From IMG/VR virus record IMGVR_UViG_3300046616_000204, positions 1 to 39,650 of that record: 39,650 bases of DNA, one strand, 5' to 3'. Made by a program: the position numbers and the translations under genes. Positions 12,046 to 20,856 of this stretch are shown in pieces. Numbering within the stretch: position 1 is the stretch's first letter; every line of letters starts with the position of its first letter. The notes under the pieces are model-generated. The model did no database searches. It saw nothing but the letters and a program-made list of their open reading frames with translations, and was not told the origin of the DNA. This DNA is from a virus.

Positions 12046-14046
12046 ATGGCTGAAGACAAGAAAGACGATCTGCTCTCCGAGGGCAGGACGGCATTCGAGC
12101 GTTGCCAGGACGCAGAGTCCGACAACCGCCAAGCCGCGCTTGATGACATCCGGTTTTCTCGCCTCGGTGAGCAGTGGCCACGCACGATCGAGCAGCAGCG
12201 CCGTAATGAGCAGCGCCCATGCCTGACCATCAACAAGATGCCCGCGTTCATCCGCCAGGTCGTCAACGACAGCCGCCAGAACAAGCCATCGATCAAAGTC
12301 CATCCTGTCGATAGCAATGCAGACCCGAAGACGGCGGAAGTCATCAACGGCCTGATCCGCAACATCGAATACACGTCCAATGCTGATGTTGCCTACGACA
12401 CGGCGATTGAAGCCAGCGTGTCGGGCGGCTTCGGCTATTGGCGCGTCGGCATGGATTACGCCTACGAAGACACGTTCGAGATGGATCTGTCCATTGAGCG
12501 TGTGGCCAACCAGTTCTCGGTCTACGGCGATCCGGACAGCATGTGCGCCGATTCCTCGGATTGGAATGTGGCGTTTGTCGTCGAGCCGATGCGCAAGGCT
12601 GAGTTCAAGGCCAAGTACGGCAGCAAGCAGAACGCAGACGGCGATGCTGTCGACACGGACTTCGAAAGCGATGCATGGGCAAACGCTGGCGTTTGGATCG
12701 AAGACGAAACCGTCATGGTTGCCGAGTGGTGGAAGCGCGAGCCGATCGAAAAGGAGATCGTCAAGCTTTCCAACGGTCACGTCTATGCCGCCGAGGATCT
12801 GGCGCAGGACATGGACCTGCAAGCCTTGATCGAAGCCGGAACGCTTCAGGTCGTCGGCACGCGCAAGACGCGCTCGCACAAGGTGACGCAGATCATCATG
12901 AGCGGCGCCGACATCCTTGAGAAGAACGACTGGCCAGGCTGCTACATCCCGATCATCCCGGTTTACGGCGACGAGATCGTGGTGGAAGGCAAGCGCTATT
13001 TCCAGAGCCTGATCCACAGCGCCAAAGATGCGCAGCGCATGTTCAACTACTGGCGCACGACATCGACAGAGCTTGTAGCTCTCGCGCCTCGTGTTCCGTG
13101 GATCGGTCGCAAGGGCACGTTCGACAGCGATGTGGATCGTTGGGCGACGGCGAACACGACCAGTCATTCGTTCCTTGAGTACGACGGCGACGCGCCTATC
13201 CGCCAGCCTCTCGACGTTGGTCCCGCTGCAGGAGCCCTGCAAGAGGCACTGAACGCCTCCGACGACATGAAGGCCATCATCGGCATTTATGACGCTTCCC
13301 TCGGAGCTCGGTCGAACGAGACATCTGGCAAAGCCATCATGGCACGCCAGCGGGAAGGGGACGTGGCAACGTTCCACTTCATCGACAACCTCGCTCGCGC
13401 GATCCGCCACACCGGCCGAATCCTGATCGACCTCATCCCGAAGGTCTACAGCGACGAGCGCGTTATCCGTGTCCTCGGTGAGGACGGGTCTCCTCGCTCG
13501 GTGCAGGTGAACAGTGGGCAGCCGCAGCCTGTCGTTGGCAACGACGGCAAGCCGCAGGTTGACGAGTACGGCCAAGCCATTATGGCGATGCATGACCTCA
13601 CGGTCGGCAAGTACGACCTGACGGTGACGACCGGCCCGAGCTTCACGACCCGTCGCGAAGAGGCAGCCATGCAGATGACGGAGTTCGTGCGTGCCTTCCC
13701 GGCAGCCGCGCCTGTCATTGGCGACATTCTGGCAATGAACCTCGATTGGCCAGGAGCCGACGAGATTGCCGAGCGCCTGAAGAAGATCAACCCCGCGCTG
13801 AAGGATCAGGGCATCCCGCCTGAAGTCCAGCAGATGATCCAGCAGGGGCAGCAGGCCATTCAGGAACTAACCCAGAAGGTTCAGGCCCTCGAGGCCGACA
13901 AGTCCATCGATCAGTTCAACGCCGAAACGAACCGCATGAAGGTCGTTGGCGACATACAGAACGATCAGGCCAAGACAGCAGTTTCCGCAGCCGGTCAGCT
14001 CGCATCGCTCGACCGTCCTGCACCCCAACCCGCGCGCCAAGGGTAA
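12046..14046 (+). CDS. P22-like portal protein
   Basis: A 666-residue protein of the P22 gp1 portal family (P22: 725 residues). Typical stretches are EQWPRTIEQQRRNEQRPCLT, NKMPAFIRQVVNDSRQNKPSI and TSGKAIMARQREGD. Twelve copies form the ring through which DNA enters and leaves the head. The C-terminal 100 residues are Gln-rich and helical (QQMIQQGQQAIQELTQKVQAL), fitting the barrel helix of P22 portals. It lies immediately after the terminase. Confidence 0.93.
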   Translation: MAEDKKDDLLSEGRTAFERCQDAESDNRQAALDDIRFSRLGEQWPRTIEQQRRNEQRPCLTINKMPAFIRQVVNDSRQNKPSIKVHPVDSNADPKTAEVINGLIRNIEYTSNADVAYDTAIEASVSGGFGYWRVGMDYAYEDTFEMDLSIERVANQFSVYGDPDSMCADSSDWNVAFVVEPMRKAEFKAKYGSKQNADGDAVDTDFESDAWANAGVWIEDETVMVAEWWKREPIEKEIVKLSNGHVYAAEDLAQDMDLQALIEAGTLQVVGTRKTRSHKVTQIIMSGADILEKNDWPGCYIPIIPVYGDEIVVEGKRYFQSLIHSAKDAQRMFNYWRTTSTELVALAPRVPWIGRKGTFDSDVDRWATANTTSHSFLEYDGDAPIRQPLDVGPAAGALQEALNASDDMKAIIGIYDASLGARSNETSGKAIMARQREGDVATFHFIDNLARAIRHTGRILIDLIPKVYSDERVIRVLGEDGSPRSVQVNSGQPQPVVGNDGKPQVDEYGQAIMAMHDLTVGKYDLTVTTGPSFTTRREEAAMQMTEFVRAFPAAAPVIGDILAMNLDWPGADEIAERLKKINPALKDQGIPPEVQQMIQQGQQAIQELTQKVQALEADKSIDQFNAETNRMKVVGDIQNDQAKTAVSAAGQLASLDRPAPQPARQG

Positions 14047-14093
14047 GCGGCGCTCTTTCCTCCCACCAAACCTGAAAAACGGAGTGGACCTCA

Positions 14094-14993
14094 ATGCAAG
14101 AGGCTTTAACGGCTGTTGCCGATGCACAGGCTATGCCTGCAGGCGGAGAGCAGCAGCAGAATGCAGCGAATGCCGGCGAGACTCAGGAAGTCGAACTGGA
14201 GAATGACAACGAGGTCGTAGAAGGCGAAGAGGGCGAAGGGGAAGGCGAACAGCTAGACCCAGAGCTTGCCGACGTTGAATACGAAGGAAAGGCCTACAAG
14301 CTGCCTCCGGAGCTGAAAGACGCTCTCCTCCGGACTGCAGACTATACCCGCAAGACCCAGGAAGTCGCGGAACAGCGCAAGACGGTCGAAGCCAAGATGG
14401 CCGAGGCCCAAGCGGCATACCAGACCTCTCAGGAGGTCATCGAGGCTAGGGCAGTCGCGCATCACATCGATTCGCAGCTCAAGCAGTACGAGAACGTCAA
14501 CTGGCAAGCTCTTGAGAACGAAGACCCCATGGCGGCAATGTCGCACTGGCGTCAGTTCCAGCAGCTCCAGCAACAGCGCGGTCAGGTCGCTCAATACCTC
14601 GACAAGACGCAGAACGACTTGTCCGAACAGGCGAAACAGGCAACTGCAGCTCGCCTCCGGGAAACACGCGCGTTTGCGGAAAAGGAACTTAAGGGCTGGA
14701 CGCCCGAACTGGATAACAAGATCACCGAGTTTGCAACGAAGGATCTCGGCTTCTCAGTCGATAGCCTTCGCGACCAGTACACCCCGCAGGTGTATCGCAC
14801 GCTCTATCTTGCCCACATCGGCCACCTTGCCCTCCAGAAGCAAACAGCCGCCCCCAAGCCCAGCGCCCCGGCAGCCCAACCCCTCACGAAGGTTACGACG
14901 CGAGCAAACCCGCCTCCCTCGGGACTCGATGACCGTCTTTCCATGGATGAGTGGACGAAGCGCAGGAATGCGCAGCTGGCGAAAAAGGGCTGA
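14094..14993 (+). CDS. Scaffolding protein
   Basis: A 299-residue, very acidic then helical protein between portal and coat genes, the position of P22 gp8 (303 residues). Residues 28-60 are rich in Glu and Gly. Then comes VEYEGKAYKLPPELKDALLR, typical of scaffolds of such phages, then long coiled-coil helices. The C-terminal residues are Pro-rich and basic at the end (WTKRRNAQLAKKG), like the coat-binding tail of scaffolds. It would direct procapsid assembly and then leave. Confidence 0.85.
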   Translation: MQEALTAVADAQAMPAGGEQQQNAANAGETQEVELENDNEVVEGEEGEGEGEQLDPELADVEYEGKAYKLPPELKDALLRTADYTRKTQEVAEQRKTVEAKMAEAQAAYQTSQEVIEARAVAHHIDSQLKQYENVNWQALENEDPMAAMSHWRQFQQLQQQRGQVAQYLDKTQNDLSEQAKQATAARLRETRAFAEKELKGWTPELDNKITEFATKDLGFSVDSLRDQYTPQVYRTLYLAHIGHLALQKQTAAPKPSAPAAQPLTKVTTRANPPPSGLDDRLSMDEWTKRRNAQLAKKG

Positions 14994-15023
14994 TCCCCAA
15001 CATCCGGCCAAGGAGCCATTTGA

Positions 15024-16214
15024 ATGTCGAACACACTGTTGACGCCCACTGCGGTCACGCGCGAAGCGCTCCGCATCCTTCACCAGAAGCTGACTTTTGT
15101 CGGCTCGATCAATCGCCAGTATGACGACTCGTTCGCCAAGTCTGGCGCCAAGATCGGCGATAGCCTGAAGATCCGCCTTCCGAACCAGTATCAGGTTCGT
15201 ACCGGCAAGACGATCTCCACTCAGGATACGGCAGAAGACAGCGTAACGCTGCAGGTCGGCACCCAGAAGGGTGTTGACATGAACTTCTCGTCTGCGGAAC
15301 TCACTCTTTCGCTCGACGACTTCTCAAAGCGCATCATCGATCCTGCCATGACCGTACTCGCTGCCAACATCGAGTACGACGCCATGAGCATGTTCAAGGA
15401 TGTCTACAACGCTGTCTGGACCTCTGGTTCGGCCATCACGTACAACAACATCCTTGCCGGCCGCGTTCTCATGAACAACAGCCTTGCGCCCCAGAATGCC
15501 CGCACTGCAAACCTGAACTCTCAGGACATGGCGGATCTGGTCAAGGACACCAAGACCCTGTTCAACGACCAGGCGCAGCTCTCCAAGCAGTACAAAGAGG
15601 GCTACATGGGTCGTGCCGCTGGCTATGACTTCGTGGAAAACACCCTCTGGCCTGGCTACACGCGCGGCGCAGAAGATGCCAACTACGTCGTCAACACCTC
15701 GACGGGCATCACCTCCGGTTCGGCCACCGTTGCCGTTACCGGTGGTACGGGCGCGATGAACAAGGGCGATGTCTTCACCATCGTCGGCGTGAACTCGGTC
15801 CATCCGGAAACGAAGGCAGATACCGGTGTTCTCCAGCAGTTCGTTGTGACTGCTGCGAATGCTGGTGGCGCGGGCAACATCACCGTTTCCCCGACCCCGA
15901 TCACCTCGGGCGCCAAGCAGAACGTCGTCATCAACTCTGCTGGTTCTGGCAAGGCTATGGTCTTCGCCGGCACTGCATCGCAGCAGGACGGCACTTCCAT
16001 GCTGTACCAGGAAGATGCGTTCACCTTCGCAACGGCCGATCTCGTCATGCCGAATGGCGTCGATTTCGCTCGCCGCGAAGTTCAGGACGGCATCTCCATC
16101 CGCATCGTCCGCCAGTACGACATCAACAACGACAACCTCCCTTGCCGCCTCGATGTCCTCTACGGCTACAAGACGCTTCGCGGGCAGTTGGCGACCCGTC
16201 TCCACTTCAACTAA
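15024..16214 (+). CDS. Major coat protein, P22 gp5 family
   Basis: A 396-residue capsid protein of the P22 coat family (P22 gp5: 430 residues), an HK97-fold shell protein. The N-terminus MSNTLLTPTAVTREALRIL and the stretch GDSLKIRLPNQYQVRTGK are characteristic. A Gly/Thr-rich stretch around 230-310 probably forms the inserted surface domain. Ribosome-binding site AAGGAG precedes ATG 15024. Hundreds of copies form the icosahedral head. Confidence 0.93.
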   Translation: MSNTLLTPTAVTREALRILHQKLTFVGSINRQYDDSFAKSGAKIGDSLKIRLPNQYQVRTGKTISTQDTAEDSVTLQVGTQKGVDMNFSSAELTLSLDDFSKRIIDPAMTVLAANIEYDAMSMFKDVYNAVWTSGSAITYNNILAGRVLMNNSLAPQNARTANLNSQDMADLVKDTKTLFNDQAQLSKQYKEGYMGRAAGYDFVENTLWPGYTRGAEDANYVVNTSTGITSGSATVAVTGGTGAMNKGDVFTIVGVNSVHPETKADTGVLQQFVVTAANAGGAGNITVSPTPITSGAKQNVVINSAGSGKAMVFAGTASQQDGTSMLYQEDAFTFATADLVMPNGVDFARREVQDGISIRIVRQYDINNDNLPCRLDVLYGYKTLRGQLATRLHFN

Positions 16215-16238
16215 GGGCTTCGTGAAAGGAGCATGGAC

Positions 16239-16472
16239 ATGGCAGTAGAATTTCTCGGTGCCGGTTCCCCTGACGGAACGAACCTTGGCCGCAATACCAC
16301 GACCGACAAAATCGGTTTCTACGGCACTACCCCCGTTGTTCAACGGGCATCCTCTGCGCAGGCATCCAGCCTGATTGCTGCAACCACGTCGCTTACGGCG
16401 AATATGGCTGCTGCGATTCAGGAAATCATGGCGACCATGACGGCGCTCGGCCTTTGGAAAGGTTCAGCCTGA
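16239..16472 (+). CDS. Small head-associated protein
   Basis: A 77-residue protein after the coat gene. ATG 16239 follows AAAGGAG at proper spacing; ATG 16233 is too close. DKIGFYGTTPVVQRASSAQA is a motif common in small head decoration or fibre proteins of phages. The C-terminus is a hydrophobic helix. Probably a virion component; direct evidence is only the motif and position. Confidence 0.65.
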   Translation: MAVEFLGAGSPDGTNLGRNTTTDKIGFYGTTPVVQRASSAQASSLIAATTSLTANMAAAIQEIMATMTALGLWKGSA

Positions 16473-16474
16473 TC

Positions 16475-17158
16475 ATGAAGATAGTCATTGGGGTTCCGAC
16501 CCTAACGCGACCCCATGACGCCCTTCTGAAGGCAATTGAAGAAGCAGTCCCGGCGCTTGATCGTGCCGGGATCGCACACAGCCTAGTCGCTGAGATTGGC
16601 TGCCCATACATCAGCAGCGCTCGAGCGACCCTCCTGCGCAAGGCGTTCGATGCAGACACCGATGCAATCGTCTTCCTCGACCATGACGTTTCATTCCGCC
16701 CTGACGACCTCGTGAAGCTGGTCGAGGCCACTGGCGACGTGGTTGCAGGAACATACCGCTTCAAGAAGGCGGAAGAAGAATACATGGGAGCGCTGGTAGA
16801 CGTAGAAGATCACCGCCCGATCGTCCGCGAAGACGGATGCATCAAGGCAGATCGCGTCCCGGCTGGTTTCCTCAAGGTCACCCGTGCTGCGGTCGAGAGG
16901 TTCAAGCAGTCTTTCCCGCATCTCGTGTTCAAGGATCGCGACGGCTTCGAATCTGTCGATCTGTTCAACCATGGAGCCCATGACGGGCTCTGGTATGGCG
17001 AAGACTACGCCTTCTGCCGCAACTGGGTGTCGATCGGCGGGGAAATCTGGCTCGTTCCAGACCTGAACATCGATCATCACCAAGGCGATACCGCATATCG
17101 CGGGAACTATCACGAATTCCTTCTGCGTCAGCCTGGGGGCTCGAATGAGCATATCTAA
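16475..17158 (+). CDS. Glycosyltransferase in head operon
   Basis: A 227-residue GT-A-type glycosyltransferase. MKIVIGVPTLTRP begins a nucleotide-sugar-binding fold; FLDHD (67-71) gives the metal-binding D-x-D; PAGFLKVTRAA and YGEDYAFCRN are typical later motifs of GT2/Anp1-like enzymes. There is no signal or membrane segment, so it acts in the cytoplasm. It sits between coat/decoration and connector genes and overlaps the next gene by 14 bases. It is thus expressed with virion proteins and may glycosylate one of them or a host molecule late in infection. Confidence 0.82.
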   Translation: MKIVIGVPTLTRPHDALLKAIEEAVPALDRAGIAHSLVAEIGCPYISSARATLLRKAFDADTDAIVFLDHDVSFRPDDLVKLVEATGDVVAGTYRFKKAEEEYMGALVDVEDHRPIVREDGCIKADRVPAGFLKVTRAAVERFKQSFPHLVFKDRDGFESVDLFNHGAHDGLWYGEDYAFCRNWVSIGGEIWLVPDLNIDHHQGDTAYRGNYHEFLLRQPGGSNEHI

Positions 17159-17789
17159 CTATTCCGAGCTGAAGGCGGCAATCACCGACTGGATGGCGCG
17201 TTCTGACCTGACGGGCAACGCTGCGGACTTCATCACGCTCGCAGAAGCACGCATGAACCGCCTGCTTGGCCCTGTTGGCACGACAGCGCTGTTGACTGGT
17301 GTGCAAGGCGCTCAGACGGTCGATATCTCGTCCCTGTCCGTTCAGGAGCCGCAAAACCTCTACGTGAAAGAGGGCGAAACCGAATATTTTGTGGTTCCGC
17401 GCGCGCTCGGCACCTATTCCACGACATCAATCCAAGGTCGGCCGACCATCTGGGCTATCGAAGGCGACACGATAACGCTCGATCGGCCCATGCTCTCGGC
17501 CTACCCCCTTCGCTTCGTCTACCTCGGCCGCTTTGCGCTATCTGATGCAGCGCCAACCAACGAGTTCCTGACCAATCACCCGGATCTGTATCTGGCCGCG
17601 TCGATCGTCTGGGGCTGCGCCTACGTCAAGGATCAGTCTGTCACGCTGTGGAAGCAGATGCTTGACGAGTTCACTGCAGAGGTCGCCAGCGACAACGCCC
17701 GTAGGAAGCGTTCGCAGCTCACCGTTGATCCTGGCATCGGGACGATCGGCCGCTATCGCTACAGCAGCTTCACGGATTCGTCTGTATGA
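17145..17789 (+). CDS. Head-tail adaptor, P22 gp4-like
   Basis: A 214-residue protein starting MSISNYSELKAAITDWMARSDL, the hallmark of phage adaptor proteins placed after the coat gene. DFITLAEARMNR follows as in that family. P22 gp4 (166 residues) plugs under the portal ring after packaging and joins the tail. It overlaps the glycosyltransferase and gp10-like genes (ATGA). Confidence 0.85.
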   Translation: MSISNYSELKAAITDWMARSDLTGNAADFITLAEARMNRLLGPVGTTALLTGVQGAQTVDISSLSVQEPQNLYVKEGETEYFVVPRALGTYSTTSIQGRPTIWAIEGDTITLDRPMLSAYPLRFVYLGRFALSDAAPTNEFLTNHPDLYLAASIVWGCAYVKDQSVTLWKQMLDEFTAEVASDNARRKRSQLTVDPGIGTIGRYRYSSFTDSSV

Positions 17790-19243
17790 TCATCCCGCTG
17801 CCGAATTTCGAGCCCGACAAGAGCCCATTTGAAGGCACGAGCAGCGCCAACGTCGTCAATGCGCTCCCTGTCGCCAATGGCTGGGGGCCGATGCCTGGGC
17901 TGTCGGTCATCACCGGATCATTGCCTGGGGAATGCCGTGGCGGCGTCTACGTGCGCACGGCGGCAGGCAACTATGTGATCATCGCCGGAACTGCCTCGCG
18001 CCTCTATAAGCTCAACACGTCAGATTACACATGGACCGACATATCCGGTCCTTCGGCGCCCTATAACGTGCCGCTGCAGGACGCTTGGACGTTCACGCGC
18101 TACGGCGACAAGCTGATTGCGCACAACATCACGGATGCCATTCAGGTCTATGACATCGAGGCTGCGGGAAACTTTGCAAACCTCGCCGGCAGTCCTCCGA
18201 AGGCCAAATATTCGTGGGTAGCGGGTGATTTCCTCGTCCTTGGCTACCTCGAAGGCACGAACGGCCAGAAGACAGTCCGCTGGTCGGGCAACAACGACAT
18301 CGAGTTCTGGACGATCGGGCAGAAGGGTTCTGATTTTCAGGAGTTGCCCGAAGGCGATGAGGTCATGGGTGGCTTTGCCGAGCAGGGCGGCTTTACGGTC
18401 ATCCAGCGCGCGGCGATGCAGTTCTTCCCATTCGCGCCGTCGTCTGGCTTTACCTTCACGCGAACCGTGTTGAACCCGAAGCAGGGGACACTTGCGCCGC
18501 GGTCGATCGTCTCGATTGGCCCTAGCCGGTTCTTCTATCTCTCGGAAGACGGGTTCTTTGGTGGGGTTGACCGGTCCCCAATTGGTGCGGAGCGCGTGGA
18601 TCGCTGGTTCCTGTCGCAGGTTGATGCGACGTATCTGGGCGACGTGCAAGGCTCGGCGGATCCGTTCGAAAAGATCGTGTGGTGGAAGTATCGCGCCCTG
18701 AACGGTAATTTCTACCGCCTCGGCTACGACTGGCAGCTTGACCGCTGGTGCACGACCGATATTGCGGTTGGCGAAATGATGGCGCTGGCTACCCCTGGCG
18801 TGACGTGGGACGGCCTATCACTGCTCTATTCGCAGATCGACGACGTGACCGAGCCCTTCGATAGCCGATTGTTTACCGGTGGTCGCCCGACGTTCGCGAC
18901 GTTCACGACCGACAACAAGCTCGCATGGTTCACCGGCCCGAACCTGCAAGCAACCATCGACACAGCAGATGTCGAGATAGACGGAACGACGCGGACGTTC
19001 GTCAACGAGGCTCGAGTTATCACGGACACTCCACGCGACCAGTTCACGCTTGCGGACGGGACGAGCGCCTATCACGGCGACAGCACCACATGGTCGAGCG
19101 CCAACTCTGCCAATCGGGCAGGGGTCGTTCCTTTCCGGTCTGACGGGCGCTTGCACAAGTTCAGGCTGATCATTGCGGAAGGCGCGGTCTGGTCGATCGC
19201 GAGTTCGGTCAATGCTCATGGCTTGGGGAGCGGTGAACAGTAA
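17786..19243 (+). CDS. Tail hub/DNA stabilisation protein, gp10-like
   Basis: A 485-residue protein similar in size and layout to P22 gp10 (472 residues), which closes the packaged head and attaches the tail. It begins IIPLPNFEPDKSPFEGTSSA and shows repeated beta strands (RLYKLN, LVLGYLEG, RFFYLSEDGFFGG, NFYRLGYDWQLDRW) expected of a beta-propeller. It overlaps both neighbours by one to four bases, so it is part of the coupled tail module. Confidence 0.82.
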   Translation: MIIPLPNFEPDKSPFEGTSSANVVNALPVANGWGPMPGLSVITGSLPGECRGGVYVRTAAGNYVIIAGTASRLYKLNTSDYTWTDISGPSAPYNVPLQDAWTFTRYGDKLIAHNITDAIQVYDIEAAGNFANLAGSPPKAKYSWVAGDFLVLGYLEGTNGQKTVRWSGNNDIEFWTIGQKGSDFQELPEGDEVMGGFAEQGGFTVIQRAAMQFFPFAPSSGFTFTRTVLNPKQGTLAPRSIVSIGPSRFFYLSEDGFFGGVDRSPIGAERVDRWFLSQVDATYLGDVQGSADPFEKIVWWKYRALNGNFYRLGYDWQLDRWCTTDIAVGEMMALATPGVTWDGLSLLYSQIDDVTEPFDSRLFTGGRPTFATFTTDNKLAWFTGPNLQATIDTADVEIDGTTRTFVNEARVITDTPRDQFTLADGTSAYHGDSTTWSSANSANRAGVVPFRSDGRLHKFRLIIAEGAVWSIASSVNAHGLGSGEQ

Positions 19244-19590
19244 TGGCTGTCCTCGGCACATACGTCGGCAATGTTGCAATACCGGTCTCGCTCAATCTGT
19301 CCGGAACGTCGATTACGGACCTTTTCACGGCAAGTGACGAATCCACAACGGCGGCGTCCATCTCCTTCGCCAATGACACAGCAGGCTCGGTAAACTGCTA
19401 CGTCTATTGGTATCAGGCGAGCACGGCCACTGACTTCATGATCTGGGTCGGGGCAGTGGCGACAAAGACGACGGTGACAGTTTCTGACATCCCTATCCGT
19501 ATGCGAGACGGGGACAAGATCAAGGTCATCGGCGCGGCGAATGTGCGCGCCACGGCGATCAATATGGCGAATTACGCGCTGTCTCGATGA
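19243..19590 (+). CDS. Small beta-rich virion protein
   Basis: A 115-residue protein dominated by short strands rich in Thr, Val and Ser (VAIPVSLNLSG, AATDFMIWVGAVATKTTVTV), suggesting a beta sandwich. No signal peptide. It overlaps its neighbours (TAATG and ATGA) within the tail module, so it is probably a minor structural protein. Family not recognised. Confidence 0.6.
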   Translation: MAVLGTYVGNVAIPVSLNLSGTSITDLFTASDESTTAASISFANDTAGSVNCYVYWYQASTATDFMIWVGAVATKTTVTVSDIPIRMRDGDKIKVIGAANVRATAINMANYALSR

Positions 19591-20015
19591 AGATCGGTAT
19601 CGCGAATGCTGCGGAAGTAGACGCCGTTTGGCCGTCGATCGCGAAGGAAATGCAGCGCGGATGCGACAAGACAGGCGGCGGCATGTCAGCGGGCGACCTC
19701 TGGCAGATGTGCCGGTCTGGGAATGCCTTCCTGCTCCTGATCTTCACGAATGAGGAAATCGTCTGTTCGTCGGTATGGCGCTTTGAGAACTGGCCTTCGG
19801 GGACCGTGTTCCGTTGCATGGGGCTCTCGGGCCACTCAATGAAGGTCTGGGTCAAGGGCCTTTACGACTTCGCAATGCAGCAAGCTCAATTCGGCGGGAC
19901 AGACCGCCTCATAGCTGAAGGGCGCCCCGGTTGGGTCCGCGTTCTCTCCAGATATCTCAGCCAGCCAGTGAAACCTCTCTGGCAGACATTCGAGGTGCGA
20001 CATGCCGGGAAATAA
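19587..20015 (+). CDS. GNAT-like protein in tail module
   Basis: A 142-residue protein with a GNAT acetyltransferase-like order of elements: an N-terminal helix, strand FLLLIFTNEEIV, strand SSVWRFENW, then a GLSGHSMKVWVKGLYDFA helix region and a Gly-rich LIAEGRPGWVRVL end. Comparable proteins lie among ejection genes of other podoviruses, where they may not be catalytic. The acetyl-CoA-binding Q/RxxGxG/A motif is not obvious, so a structural or assembly role is possible. Confidence 0.55.
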   Translation: MKIGIANAAEVDAVWPSIAKEMQRGCDKTGGGMSAGDLWQMCRSGNAFLLLIFTNEEIVCSSVWRFENWPSGTVFRCMGLSGHSMKVWVKGLYDFAMQQAQFGGTDRLIAEGRPGWVRVLSRYLSQPVKPLWQTFEVRHAGK

Positions 20016-20847
20016 AAGCCAGCAAACATCATCGACCACCACCCAGCCGTGGTCGGGAGCCCAGCCGGCGCTCAATACGGCCCTGAAGGGTGCGCAAGAC
20101 CTCTATAATAGCGGGGTCGGTGGCGGTGTTTATACCGGTTCTACTGTCGTCCCCTATGACGTCCACACCGGAAACGCCCTCAACCAGTTGTCTGCCAACG
20201 CATACGCGAATACAGCCGGCAGGGGGGCAGGGGCGCAGTTCCAGAATATTATCGACGCCGGGGGCTATAATCCTGCTCAATCGGTCGCGCTGAAGAACAC
20301 GCAGAACGTCGCCAATGCCAACTGGTCTGTCTCTCCAGAGCTTCAAAAGATCATCAACCAGACGAATGCAGACGCGACAACCAACGTCGGCTTGGCCAAC
20401 TCGGCAGCCGGTCGCTACGGTTCCGGCCTCGGGAATTCCGCCATCGCGGATACGGTCAGCAAGAACACGAACAATCTTCTCTACTCGGACCTGAACAACT
20501 TCAACACCCGCAAGGATGCGGCCAATTCCAACCTGTTCAATATGGGCCAGACGGGGATAGGTAATCTCGCCTCGTCCTACCAAAACATGAACGCTCCGCT
20601 GACCGATCTTATGAAGGTTGGAGCGACGAGCGAGGACATGGCAACCCGCCAGCTGAATGACAAACTGCGCATCTTCGACGCACAGCAGAATCGTCCCTGG
20701 GAAAACCTGTCGAGGCTTAACGCGATTGCTTCGGGCGCTGGCCAACTTGGTGGGACGCAGACGACGGCACAGCCTGGTGCCAACCCTTGGTTACAGGCGG
20801 CTGGGTATGGGTTGACCGGAGCCGGTTTGCTCGGCTCGTTTTTCTGA
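20002..20847 (+). CDS. Probable ejection/internal virion protein I
   Basis: A 281-residue protein rich in Asn, Ala, Gly and Gln with a hydrophobic C-terminus (GYGLTGAGLLGSFF). This composition, and its place after the connector genes with two larger partners, resembles P22 gp7/gp20/gp16 ejection proteins and other podoviral internal proteins. They leave the head with DNA and span the cell envelope. Assignment by composition and order, not by a motif. Confidence 0.6.
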   Translation: MPGNKSQQTSSTTTQPWSGAQPALNTALKGAQDLYNSGVGGGVYTGSTVVPYDVHTGNALNQLSANAYANTAGRGAGAQFQNIIDAGGYNPAQSVALKNTQNVANANWSVSPELQKIINQTNADATTNVGLANSAAGRYGSGLGNSAIADTVSKNTNNLLYSDLNNFNTRKDAANSNLFNMGQTGIGNLASSYQNMNAPLTDLMKVGATSEDMATRQLNDKLRIFDAQQNRPWENLSRLNAIASGAGQLGGTQTTAQPGANPWLQAAGYGLTGAGLLGSFF

Positions 20848-20856
20848 GGGTAGACA

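Noticed and set aside
11956-13593. Long 545-codon open frame on the minus strand opposite the portal gene
   Set aside because: It is the shadow of a high-GC coding strand. The portal on the plus strand is certain, and the minus translation has no family pattern or suitable start signal.
15324-16343. 339-codon minus-strand frame opposite the coat gene
   Set aside because: Shadow of the coat gene; Arg/Val/Asp-heavy translation without recognisable domains.
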